A DNA stretch of 64,000 nt, taken from assembly GCF_037126435.1 (NCBI RefSeq), contig NZ_CP147020.1, positions 310,001 to 374,000 on the forward strand, in the 5' to 3' direction. The position numbers and the translations under genes were made by a program. This document shows, piece by piece, positions 54,793 through 63,010 of the stretch; the stretch's first letter is position 1, and every line of letters starts with the position of its first letter. The stretch is from Bernardetia sp. ABR2-2B (GTDB lineage: Bacteria; Bacteroidota; Bacteroidia; Cytophagales; Bernardetiaceae). The notes under the pieces were generated by a model. It was given only the letters and a program-made list of their open reading frames with translations, was not told the DNA's origin and made no database searches.

Positions 54793-54987
54793 TTACCAAG
54801 CTCTTACTGTTTTCAAACGCTGTTCGTGTTTTGGCGAACGGGGTTGTTTGTCTCTCATGTTTTTACGTTTTGTTGGAGTCCACGCCTGTTGAGGCGAGTG
54901 AATGCAACCTTGTAGTCCAAAAGAAAGTGTAAAAAGAATAGCTAAAAATGATGCTTTTGAAGTAAATTTTGTGAATATATTTTTCAT
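54793..54987 (-). CDS. Mini-lipoprotein 3 with CIHSPQQAWTP motif
   Basis: 64 residues from the ATG at 54987 (MKNIFTKFTSKASFLAILF); a longer frame to 55032 has no support. The lipobox is FGLQGC, followed by IHSPQQAWTP and a basic, Pro-containing tail (TKRKNMRDKQPRSPKHEQRLKTVRAW). It is 38 bases upstream of mini-lipoprotein 2 on the same strand, so probably one operon and a tandem duplication. The short, basic mature chains could bind acidic polymer, nucleic acid or peptidoglycan; this is a guess. Confidence 0.68.
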   Translation of the reverse strand: MKNIFTKFTSKASFLAILFTLSFGLQGCIHSPQQAWTPTKRKNMRDKQPRSPKHEQRLKTVRAW

Positions 54988-55087
54988 TTGAATTCTAATT
55001 TGAATGACTTTAATTATTTGATAATAAAACAAGTGAAATTATTTTTCTTATTTCTTAAAGGCAAAAAATAATTTTGATAGAATAAGT

Positions 55088-55095
55088 TATCTTTG
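55088..55095 (+). promoter_or_regulatory. Probable -7 box for adenine deaminase
   Basis: TATCTTTG, exact to TAnnTTTG, 69 bases before the chosen ATG at 55165. Confidence 0.4.
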
Positions 55096-55164
55096 AGCTT
55101 ATAAAATCTAAAATTACACATTTTTTTGAAAAGTAATTCTTTACTTACCTTATATAATCCGTTT

Positions 55165-56871
55165 ATGATAATACGTACAAATCTCGTAAATATTGCAGAA
55201 AAAACGATTTATCCTGCACAAATCACAATTAAGGAGGGCAAAATTCATTCCGTAAAAAAACTAGAGAAATCATTAGAAACAGACCAAAGTATAAAGAATT
55301 ATGCGCTTTGTGGTTTTATTGATTCTCATATTCATATCGAAAGTTCGATGCTTGTGCCTTCAAAATTTGCTCAAATGGCAGTTGTTCATGGCACAGTAGC
55401 AACTGTTTCAGACCCTCACGAAATAGCGAATGTTATGGGAATGGAAGGAGTAGAATTTATGGTAAGTGATGGAAATAAAGTTCCTTTTAACTTCTTTTTT
55501 GGTGCGCCTTCGTGTGTCCCTGCAACGAGTTTTGAAACGGCAGGAGCAACTATTTCAGTAGAAGATATAGAAAAACTGATGAGCCAACCCCATATAAAAT
55601 ATTTATCAGAGATGATGAATTATCCTGCTGTTTTGGCAAGAGATAACGAAGTAATGGCAAAAATTGCAGCAGCTAAAAAATATGGAAAACCAACTGACGG
55701 ACACGCACCAGCCTTGAGAGGAGAAGATGCAAAAAAATATATAGAGGCAGGAATCAGTACCGACCACGAATGTTTTACAAAAGAAGAAGCACTAGATAAG
55801 CTAAAATATGGAATGAAAATTATTATCAGAGAAGGAAGTGCAGCCAAAAATTTTGATGCTCTGATTGATTTATTGCCAAAGTATTATGAAAAAATGATGT
55901 TTTGTTCGGACGATAAGCATCCAGACGACCTTATGGAAGGTCATATCAATTTACTTGTAAAACGAGCTGTTAAGTTGGGAATGGATAAATTCAAAGTGCT
56001 TCAAGCTGCTTGTATCAATCCAATTGAACATTATAATTTAGAAGTAGGAAGGCTTAGAGAAGGAGATAAAGCTGATTTTATTATTGTAAAAGATTTAGAG
56101 AATTTTGAGGTTTTGGAAACTTACATTAATGGAGAAAAAGTAGCAGAAAACGGAAAGTCATTTATCAAAGATGTAGAAACAAAGGCAATTAATCAGTTTG
56201 ATGTAAACCCAAAAAAATCATCTGATTTTGAAATAAAGAAAAGTAAAATAGTAGGAAATAGTACAGAAAATACAAAAATTCCTGTCATTGAAGCATTAGA
56301 CGGACAATTAATTACAAATCCTGTTTATGTTGAAATTGATGATTTGACAAATAAAGAAGGTAATTTGGTTTCTAATCTTGAAAAAGATATTTTGAAAATG
56401 GTTGTTGTCAATCGCTATACTTCTGATGCTCCTGTCGCAATTTCTTTTATCAAAAACTTTGGTTTAGAGCAGGGAGCAATTGCTTCTTGTGTTGCCCATG
56501 ATTCGCATAATATCGTAGCCGTAGGAGTTACAGATGAAGATTTGATGAAAGCCGTAAACTTAGTAATTAGAGAAAAAGGAGGAGTGTCAGCTACAAGTGG
56601 AAAAGAAGGAGAAAACCAAAATCAAGTTTTACCTCTTCCTGTTGCAGGAATTATGTCGTTAGAAAATGGAGAAACAGTAGGCAAAAAATATGCTCAAATT
56701 GATACATTTGCAAAAACTTTAATGACTAACCCAAAAACTAGCAAAAAACTTCATGCTCCCTTTATGACACTTTCATTCATGGCTCTTTTAGTCATTCCAG
56801 CATTAAAGTTGAGTGATAAAGGACTTTTTGATGGAGGAAAATTTGAGTTTGTGAAAGGTTGGGAGGTTTAA
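55165..56871 (+). CDS. ade: Adenine deaminase
   Basis: 568 residues from the ATG at 55165; an in-frame TTG at 55126 would add 13 residues, but the family starts at [27 protein letters not shown]. The metal site [69 protein letters not shown] and [10 protein letters not shown] are all intact, as is the C-terminal domain with [13 protein letters not shown] and SLENGETVG. The enzyme deaminates adenine to hypoxanthine in purine salvage and needs Mn/Fe. Confidence 0.93.
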   Translation: MIIRTNLVNIAEKTIYPAQITIKEGKIHSVKKLEKSLETDQSIKNYALCGFIDSHIHIESSMLVPSKFAQMAVVHGTVATVSDPHEIANVMGMEGVEFMVSDGNKVPFNFFFGAPSCVPATSFETAGATISVEDIEKLMSQPHIKYLSEMMNYPAVLARDNEVMAKIAAAKKYGKPTDGHAPALRGEDAKKYIEAGISTDHECFTKEEALDKLKYGMKIIIREGSAAKNFDALIDLLPKYYEKMMFCSDDKHPDDLMEGHINLLVKRAVKLGMDKFKVLQAACINPIEHYNLEVGRLREGDKADFIIVKDLENFEVLETYINGEKVAENGKSFIKDVETKAINQFDVNPKKSSDFEIKKSKIVGNSTENTKIPVIEALDGQLITNPVYVEIDDLTNKEGNLVSNLEKDILKMVVVNRYTSDAPVAISFIKNFGLEQGAIASCVAHDSHNIVAVGVTDEDLMKAVNLVIREKGGVSATSGKEGENQNQVLPLPVAGIMSLENGETVGKKYAQIDTFAKTLMTNPKTSKKLHAPFMTLSFMALLVIPALKLSDKGLFDGGKFEFVKGWEV

Positions 56872-56916
56872 GAAGTGTTTTTTTTAAAACACAGAGTTCA
56901 CAGAAAAAATATTTTT

Positions 56917-56934
56917 GAACCACAGAGGTTGAAG
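56917..56934. repeat. Left arm of inverted repeat around the GxxExxY gene
   Basis: GAACCACAGAGGTTGAAG at 56917-56934 is the exact reverse complement of 57372-57389. A related CACAGAGTTCACAGAAAA lies just upstream at 56890. The arms flank the GxxExxY reading frame at about 450 bases distance. Confidence 0.6.
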
Positions 56935-56981
56935 AGGAAAAAGAGAAAATACAATTACATTTTAAATTCAACTATTATTTT

Positions 56982-57356
56982 ATGGAAATTAATTAAATTA
57001 CACAACAAATACTTGGTTCTTGTATAGAAGGACACAAATCTGTTGGTATGGGTTTATTAGAATCGGTTTATGAAGAATGTCTATTTTATGAACTGTCAAA
57101 GAATACGAAGCTATTTGTCGAAAGACAAAAACCAATAGAGGTCATTTACAAAGATGTGGTTATGCCTTGTGGATTTAGAGCTGATTTTGTTATCGAAAAT
57201 AAAGTAATTTTGGAAATAAAATCAGTAACTGAAATTCATCCTATCCACAAAGCTCAACTCATGAACTACATGAAATTAGCTGGCTGTCAAGTAGGATTAT
57301 TAATTAACTTTAATGTAAAATTACTAAAGAACGGAGTAACAAGATGGGGAATTTGA
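56982..57356 (+). pseudogene. GxxExxY family protein, stop at codon 5
   Basis: The frame ATG-GAA-ATT-AAT-TAA at 56982 reads M-E-I-N-stop where the family has MEIN-(E)-IT; a single base change from GAA would restore it. After the stop the same frame continues ITQQILGSCIEGHKSVGMGLLESVYEECLFYELSK ... VERQKPIEVIYKDVVMPCGFRADFVIENKVILEIKSVTEIHPIHKAQLMNYMKLAGCQVGLLINFNVKLLKNGVTRWGI to TGA at 57356, with all GxxExxY blocks. Translation could restart at the ATG at 57048 (102 residues, losing the N-terminal helix). The family is of unknown function with a nuclease-like RADFV..E.K core. Confidence 0.7.
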
Positions 57357-57371
57357 ATTTCTCTCTCCTCT

Positions 57372-57389
57372 CTTCAACCTCTGTGGTTC
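57372..57389. repeat. Right arm of inverted repeat around the GxxExxY gene
   Basis: CTTCAACCTCTGTGGTTC is the exact reverse complement of the left arm at 56917-56934. It is preceded by a pyrimidine stretch (CTCTCTCCTCT) that partly matches the purine stretch after the left arm. Confidence 0.6.
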
Positions 57390-57426
57390 GAAAAGAAGTT
57401 CGTATTTAACATAGAATAAAAAATAT

Positions 57427-58506
57427 ATGCAAGATAAAAATACACACCTTATCATTATGGCAGGTGGAATTGGAAGCCGTTTTTGGCCTTTCAGTCGTCG
57501 TAATTACCCAAAACAGTTTCAAGATATTCTAGGAACTGGGAAGTCACTTTTACAACAAACAGTTAAGCGTTTTGAGCCTGTTTGTAAACCTGAAAATATG
57601 TACATTGTTACAAATCAAGACTATAAAGACTTGGTAAAAGAACAATTACCTGATTTTTCAGATGAGCAAATTTTATTAGAACCCTTTTTACGAAATACTG
57701 CGCCTTGTATTGCGTATGCGTCTTATAAAATTAAATCCAAAAATCCAGAAGCAAATATCATTGTTACGCCTTCTGACCATGTAATTTTGGATACGTATAG
57801 TTTCATCGAAAAACTCAAAGTTGCTATTGATGCAGCCAAATCAAGTGATAAAATTGTTACTTTAGGAATCAAGCCCACTCGTCCTGACACAGGATATGGT
57901 TATATTCAGAGCGAAGAGAATCAAAAAGGGAATGTAAAAAAAGTGCGTTTATTTACAGAAAAACCTAACTTAGAAATGGCCAAGTCATTTTTGGAAAGTG
58001 GAGATTTTGTATGGAATGCAGGTATTTTTATTTGGAATGTTCAGACGATTGCAAAGGCATTTGATACTCATTTAAACGATATTTCAGAAGCTTTCGAAGA
58101 TATGAAAGGCGACTTTTATACAAAAAATGAACCTAAATCTTTAGAAAAAGCCTATTCACAATTTCACGGAATTTCGATTGATTATGGAATAATGGAAAAA
58201 GCTGAAAATGTTTTTGTGGTTCAATGTGATTGTGGCTGGTCTGATTTGGGAACTTGGAAATCGCTGCACGAACAAGCCAAAAAAGACGAAAATAAGAATG
58301 TAATTACTGGAGATGTAATGGCGTACGATACAAAAAATTCAATCATCAAAATTACAAAAGACCGTTTGGCTGTTGTACAAGGATTAAATAATTTTATTGT
58401 TGCAGATTATGATGGTGTTTTGTTAGTTTGTCATAAAGACCAAGAGCAAAGAATCAAAGAGTTTTTGGAAGTCGTTAAAAAAACTAAGAAGGAAAAATAT
58501 ACGTAG
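57427..58506 (+). CDS. manC: Mannose-1-phosphate guanylyltransferase
   Basis: 359 residues. IIMAGGIGSRFWPFSRRNYPKQFQDILGTGKSLLQQTVKRF is the nucleotide-binding start; RNTAPCIAYASYKI, VTPSDHVI, GIKPTRPDTGYGYIQSE, FTEKPNLEMAKSFLESGDFVWNAGIFIW and YGIMEKAENVFVVQCDCGWSDLGTWKSL complete the family. It makes GDP-mannose for glycan synthesis. The length is that of the single-domain Bacteroidota enzyme without the isomerase domain. Confidence 0.95.
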   Translation: MQDKNTHLIIMAGGIGSRFWPFSRRNYPKQFQDILGTGKSLLQQTVKRFEPVCKPENMYIVTNQDYKDLVKEQLPDFSDEQILLEPFLRNTAPCIAYASYKIKSKNPEANIIVTPSDHVILDTYSFIEKLKVAIDAAKSSDKIVTLGIKPTRPDTGYGYIQSEENQKGNVKKVRLFTEKPNLEMAKSFLESGDFVWNAGIFIWNVQTIAKAFDTHLNDISEAFEDMKGDFYTKNEPKSLEKAYSQFHGISIDYGIMEKAENVFVVQCDCGWSDLGTWKSLHEQAKKDENKNVITGDVMAYDTKNSIIKITKDRLAVVQGLNNFIVADYDGVLLVCHKDQEQRIKEFLEVVKKTKKEKYT

Positions 58507-58534
58507 TAAAATTTTGCGTACCATTCTTGTTTTT

Positions 58535-58583
58535 AAAACCTAAATTTTATAAAGTCTCCTTCTTTTAGAATTTAGGTTTTTTT
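58535..58583 (+). terminator. Terminator after manC
   Basis: AAAACCTAAATT (58535-58546) pairs with AATTTAGGTTTT (58569-58580) and ends in T-run. Confidence 0.75.
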
Positions 58584-58655
58584 TATAAAACTTGATTTAT
58601 AAACAGGTTTTAATAAAAATATTTCATAATGAGTGTAAAGGTTACTTTTCAATAT

Positions 58656-58663
58656 TATATTTG
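58656..58663 (+). promoter_or_regulatory. Possible -7 box for the GT-C-like gene
   Basis: TATATTTG, exact to TAnnTTTG, 59 bases before the ATG. Confidence 0.4.
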
Positions 58664-58722
58664 TTGAGACTATCTGACAATTACTTTAGAGTTTTATTAT
58701 TTATACATTTTACAAAACAAAA

Positions 58723-60678
58723 ATGAGCCTTTTCAAACAATACCTGTCCACATATATACTTCATTTTGGTTTAGTTTTACTTTTTCTTATTGTATTTATA
58801 TTGGTAGGTAGTTTAGTACGTAGTCTGTTTTTCAAGAAAAATAAACTCTCTATTTATTTGGTAGATATTTTCCCAAACTTATTTATGGGATTAGTTATTG
58901 TAGTTACTTTCTTCTCTTTGTTTATTACTCAGTTGAAATCTATCAATTTTTTATTTTTAGTCGTAGGTTTAGGTTTTTTGTATGATAGAAATAGTTTTTT
59001 ACAACTAGATTTTTCTGCTTATGAACACAAAAATCACAAGTACGTTTTCTTACTGTTTTTTATTTTCATATTTAGCTTATTATTTCATTCAATTTATCAA
59101 TATAATTACGAGATTTTTACAGCTTATAGATGGGACGATATTTTTTATGCTAACCTAGCTTATCATATTGCAGAGCAAGGTTTAGAAAATACATCTCACG
59201 TAGCTAATTTGGTAAATGAAAATATTTCTTTGAATTATTACCATTATTTTGAACTTTGGCTAACGAGCTTTTTCTTTAAATTTTCTGACCAAAATATAAT
59301 TACTCTATTTATTCTTTATACTTCAACAGTAATTATTTTTTCGGCTTTTTTAGCTCTATATTATTTTTTGGTAACAGAAGTAAAATTATCTTCCATACAA
59401 CTAAGTGCTTTATTATTTATTTTAGGGTTCATTTCTATCACGACTTTTCCTTTTTATGAAAATATATTTGGGCATAGTTTGTTTTATGGAATTAAAAATA
59501 TTTTTCTAGGGCATGACGAAAGTATAAATATAAAATCAACACTTTTACTTTTACCTATTTGCATTGGACTTCAATTTTTAAGAAAGAATTATTTATTTTT
59601 TACTGCAATAATAATTAGTGTCTTAACTGTTTTTTCGGTTGTAATGCTTCCTTTTGCCTTTATTTCTACATCTTTGCTGGTTTTGTATGCACTTCTAAAG
59701 TCAAGAGAAGAACTAAAAAAAATAGTAATATATAGCTTTGTTTTTTACACCTTTTTTATTGCTTTCTATTATTTTCAAGGTGCATTAAGTGGAAATACTC
59801 AAACAGTTAGCTTTTCTATTTATAAAGAGCTTTACTTCAGAACAAGAATAACACTATCTCTTACTATAAAGGTATTTATTTATTTTGCACCTTATTTTAT
59901 TCTTATAATTCTTTTTTGTAAAAAAAATATTTTTTTAAAAGAAAAAAGAGTAATAATTTTGTATTTGATTGTTGTTGCCTCAACAGCTTTTATGGCGACT
60001 TTTTTTTATAAGCAAATCAATTACTTGCAAATAGCTAATTTAATTAACTATAACTTTACGAAAATAATTATTATTTATCTGTTGGCAAAAATAATAACTG
60101 TTGAGGCAAAATTATGGAAAAGTATTGTTTTAATTAGTTCAACTATTGTACTTACCATTATTGTTTCTAGTTGGATGTTTAATCATTTATATTTTGATAA
60201 GACATTTATTGATGATAAGAAATTTGAGAAACAGGTAAAAGTTTTTTTTAAACAAGAGAGTAACATTGATTCTTACTTTGGAGTATATATTTCAACTCCT
60301 ACGAAATTAGACCCATACAATATTGTTTCTATTTATAACTCTCCATTTGTCTATATATCTACTATTCAATCTGGAGTTTCTTTATTAAGTCTAAGCCATA
60401 TAGATATTCCTAATCCTACAAAAGACCCTATTGATTCACTCAATTTTGAAATTGGTTTAAGAAGCGATCCTTTCTATAAATTCATACAAAAACAAAAGCA
60501 ACAAGATGTTTTTAAATCTCTTAATCAGAGTAGATATGACTTTATCACCCAATACCGTCCTTATTTTATAGCTGTGAAGAAAGAAGAAGATATTCCTGAA
60601 TTATTACGTCCTATTTTGGGAGAAAGAATAGAAAATAAGTCTGCTAAGATTATTTTATACAGATTTAAGTATGAATAA
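58723..60678 (+). CDS. Polytopic membrane protein, possibly GT-C glycosyltransferase-like
   Basis: 651 residues with about twelve membrane helices over residues 15-490 and a soluble C-terminal 160 residues. The first outside loop holds YNYEIFTAYRWDDIFYANLAYHIAEQG...ISLNYYHYFELWLTSFFFKF, with an Asp-Asp and Tyr/His-rich stretch reminiscent of GT-C (ArnT/PMT-like) active-site loops. No family name can be given with certainty. The position after manC fits a glycan role, but a terminator separates the two genes. Confidence 0.6.
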   Translation: MSLFKQYLSTYILHFGLVLLFLIVFILVGSLVRSLFFKKNKLSIYLVDIFPNLFMGLVIVVTFFSLFITQLKSINFLFLVVGLGFLYDRNSFLQLDFSAYEHKNHKYVFLLFFIFIFSLLFHSIYQYNYEIFTAYRWDDIFYANLAYHIAEQGLENTSHVANLVNENISLNYYHYFELWLTSFFFKFSDQNIITLFILYTSTVIIFSAFLALYYFLVTEVKLSSIQLSALLFILGFISITTFPFYENIFGHSLFYGIKNIFLGHDESINIKSTLLLLPICIGLQFLRKNYLFFTAIIISVLTVFSVVMLPFAFISTSLLVLYALLKSREELKKIVIYSFVFYTFFIAFYYFQGALSGNTQTVSFSIYKELYFRTRITLSLTIKVFIYFAPYFILIILFCKKNIFLKEKRVIILYLIVVASTAFMATFFYKQINYLQIANLINYNFTKIIIIYLLAKIITVEAKLWKSIVLISSTIVLTIIVSSWMFNHLYFDKTFIDDKKFEKQVKVFFKQESNIDSYFGVYISTPTKLDPYNIVSIYNSPFVYISTIQSGVSLLSLSHIDIPNPTKDPIDSLNFEIGLRSDPFYKFIQKQKQQDVFKSLNQSRYDFITQYRPYFIAVKKEEDIPELLRPILGERIENKSAKIILYRFKYE

Positions 60679-60692
60679 TTATTATGAAAAGA

Positions 60693-62225
60693 TTAATTTT
60701 TCATTACTTTCAAAATAGCATCTACATATTCTCTATCATTCGAAAGACGTGGAACTTTGTGCTGTCCTCCCAGTTTTCCTTTTGATTGTAGCCATTTGTA
60801 AAACGTATTGGGTTCTGCAAAATGAACGGTTGGCATTACCAAAGCAATATTTGCATGTCTCTTAGCGTCATAATCCGAATTTATTTCTCGTAATTTTTCA
60901 TCTAAAGATTCCGTAAAAAGGGTTTCGTTTTCTGGAGGATGTACAAATTCAATTATCCATTCGTGTCCTCCTTGTTTGTGATTTCCTCCTTCTTCGCCTT
61001 TTATGTAAATGGGTGCTGCTGTATAATCTTTTAATTTTGCATTTGTTTTTTCACACGCATAGGCGAGGGCAATATCAGCATTTTCTACTACTACTTCTTC
61101 TCCAAAAGCATTAATAAAATGTTTTGTACGTCCTGCAATTCGTATTCTGAACGGGCTAATAGAAGTAAATTTGACTACATCGCCAATATTGTATCGCCAA
61201 AGACCAGAATTTGTTGAAATAATCATTGCGTATTTCTCATTCAATTTTACATCTTGTAATGCTATTGTTTTTGGATTCTCTTTATCCCACTCGCTCATCG
61301 GAATAAATTCATAATAAATTCCATAATCTAAAAGAAGAAGTAAATCCTCACTATCTTTTTGGTCTTGTAACGCAAAAAAACCTTCGGAGGCATTATAAAC
61401 CTCCATATAATTCATTTGTTCAGATGGAATAAGCTCTTTGAAAAGCTGACGATATGGAGTAAAAGAAACTGCTCCATGAAAAAAACATTCTAAATTAGGC
61501 CAAACTTCTAAAATTGAGTTCTTACCTGTAACTTCTAATATTTTTTTGATTAAAAATAATGTCCACGTCGGAACTCCTTGAATGCTTGTTACATTTTCTT
61601 TCGAACTTGCTCTTGCCATTGCTTCCATTTTTTCTTCCCAGTTCTCCATCAGAGCAATTTCTAAACTAGGTGTTCTGAGATATTCTGCCCAAACGGGTAA
61701 GTGATTCATAATCAGAGCCGAAACATCTCCACAGTTCTTGACACCTGTAATCGGATTTGGTTGCATACTTCCACCTACTCCAACTCCTTTACCAGAGAAA
61801 AAACCTGTATCTGGATTGTTATTAGCATAAAGGGCTATCAAATCTTTTCCTGCTGCATAATGATTTCTGTCTAAACTCTCTTCCGAAACAGGAATATATT
61901 TACTTCGTGCATTGGTCGTACCAGAAGATTTTGAGAAACCAATAATAGGTTTATCCCAAAGTAAATTTTGTTCGCCTCTCAAACTTCTTTCTATATAAGG
62001 ATAAAACTCTTCATAACTAGAAATAGGAACTCTATCAGCAAATTGTCCTTGCGTTTTGATAGCAAAATAACTATGTTCTTTACCCCAAACAGTATTTTTT
62101 CCAGACGCAATCAAATACTTAAATACTTCTTCTTGTACTTCAAAGGGGTTTTTTTTGAAGTTTTCTATACTTTCCAAGCGTGTGGAAAATAATTTTGCAC
62201 CAATCCAATTGATAATATTTTTCAT
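60693..62225 (-). CDS. GH3 family protein (acyl-adenylate type)
   Basis: 510 residues. FKKNPFEVQEEVFKYLIASGKNTVWGKEHSYFAIKTQGQFADRVPISSYEEFYPYIERSLRGEQNLLW, the nucleotide-binding GFSKSSGTTNARSKYIPVSEESLDRN, MEVYNASEGFFALQ and LWRYNIGDVVKFTSISPFRIRIAGRTKHFINAFGEEVVVENADIALAYA are the GH3 family blocks. Plant GH3 enzymes join amino acids to auxins; the bacterial role is unknown. Residue order and length are normal for the Bacteroidota version. Confidence 0.9.
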   Translation of the reverse strand: MKNIINWIGAKLFSTRLESIENFKKNPFEVQEEVFKYLIASGKNTVWGKEHSYFAIKTQGQFADRVPISSYEEFYPYIERSLRGEQNLLWDKPIIGFSKSSGTTNARSKYIPVSEESLDRNHYAAGKDLIALYANNNPDTGFFSGKGVGVGGSMQPNPITGVKNCGDVSALIMNHLPVWAEYLRTPSLEIALMENWEEKMEAMARASSKENVTSIQGVPTWTLFLIKKILEVTGKNSILEVWPNLECFFHGAVSFTPYRQLFKELIPSEQMNYMEVYNASEGFFALQDQKDSEDLLLLLDYGIYYEFIPMSEWDKENPKTIALQDVKLNEKYAMIISTNSGLWRYNIGDVVKFTSISPFRIRIAGRTKHFINAFGEEVVVENADIALAYACEKTNAKLKDYTAAPIYIKGEEGGNHKQGGHEWIIEFVHPPENETLFTESLDEKLREINSDYDAKRHANIALVMPTVHFAEPNTFYKWLQSKGKLGGQHKVPRLSNDREYVDAILKVMKN

Positions 62226-62415
62226 AGATTAAAGTTTGAAAAATTGCTCAATAAGAACACAAGCAATTGTAAATAAAAATAAAAGTTTAAAAAATGTGTG
62301 TTTACCTTTTGATATAAGTGTCAAATACAATTTAATGTTTACTTTTAAATCATAAAATTAAATTAGTAATCTTTTTGAAAGATACTACAATGATAAAAAA
62401 TATTTCCATAAAAAA

Positions 62416-62459
62416 ACCAACAAAGACTTTCTTTTTACATAAAAAAAATCTTGTTGGTG
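62416..62459 (-). terminator. Terminator after the small coiled-coil gene
   Basis: ACCAACAA (62416-62423) pairs with TTGTTGGT (62451-62458); on the minus strand it follows the stop at 62468 and is U-rich on its far side. Confidence 0.55.
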
Positions 62460-62467
62460 ATGTATAT

Positions 62468-62821
62468 CTAGTCATTTTTGTCAATCATACTCTTATAGAG
62501 CTTGTCTTCTATATCTTTGAGTTCGTTTCGTACTTTCCCAATTACTCTGAGTAGTTGTTTTCTTTCTTTTACCTTTTCGTCCCACTCTGGCATATCCAAA
62601 AAATCTTTTAGTTTGTCTTCATTAAAAAACATAGAACAAAGATGTAAAAAAGACATTTTATTTTGAATCTTTGGGTGAGAAATTACTTCATGTGTAGCAT
62701 TTCTCAATACATCATTTACTCTCATTCCTAAAAAATCAAATTCATAATCTAATTTTTTATCTATTTTTTTAGCCAATTTTTCACGCTTTTTTTCTAATTT
62801 TTTCTGCTTATTTTTTTTCAT
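62468..62821 (-). CDS. Small Lys-rich coiled-coil protein, unknown
   Basis: 117 residues, soluble. The N-terminus is an uninterrupted basic helix (MKKNKQKKLEKKREKLAKKI), the middle holds YEFDFLGMRVNDVLRNATHEVISHPKIQNKMSFLHLCSMFF, and the C-terminus is a heptad-like acidic helix ending YKSMIDKND. No domain was recognised. It lies between the GH3 gene and the sensor kinase. Confidence 0.55.
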   Translation of the reverse strand: MKKNKQKKLEKKREKLAKKIDKKLDYEFDFLGMRVNDVLRNATHEVISHPKIQNKMSFLHLCSMFFNEDKLKDFLDMPEWDEKVKERKQLLRVIGKVRNELKDIEDKLYKSMIDKND

Positions 62822-63010
62822 CGTATTTTTGGGTAAAAGTGAAATAAAAAATTATAAATTTATATTGGATTGAAATTGAGTTCTACTAAAACTCTATTAT
62901 TGCTTAATAAGTTCGCTTTCTTTTATGTTATCAAAAAATAAATAACTAACCTTCTCGTGCATTTTTTATAAATTGGACTGCAAAATTACTTAAAAATTAG
63001 TCAATAAACT

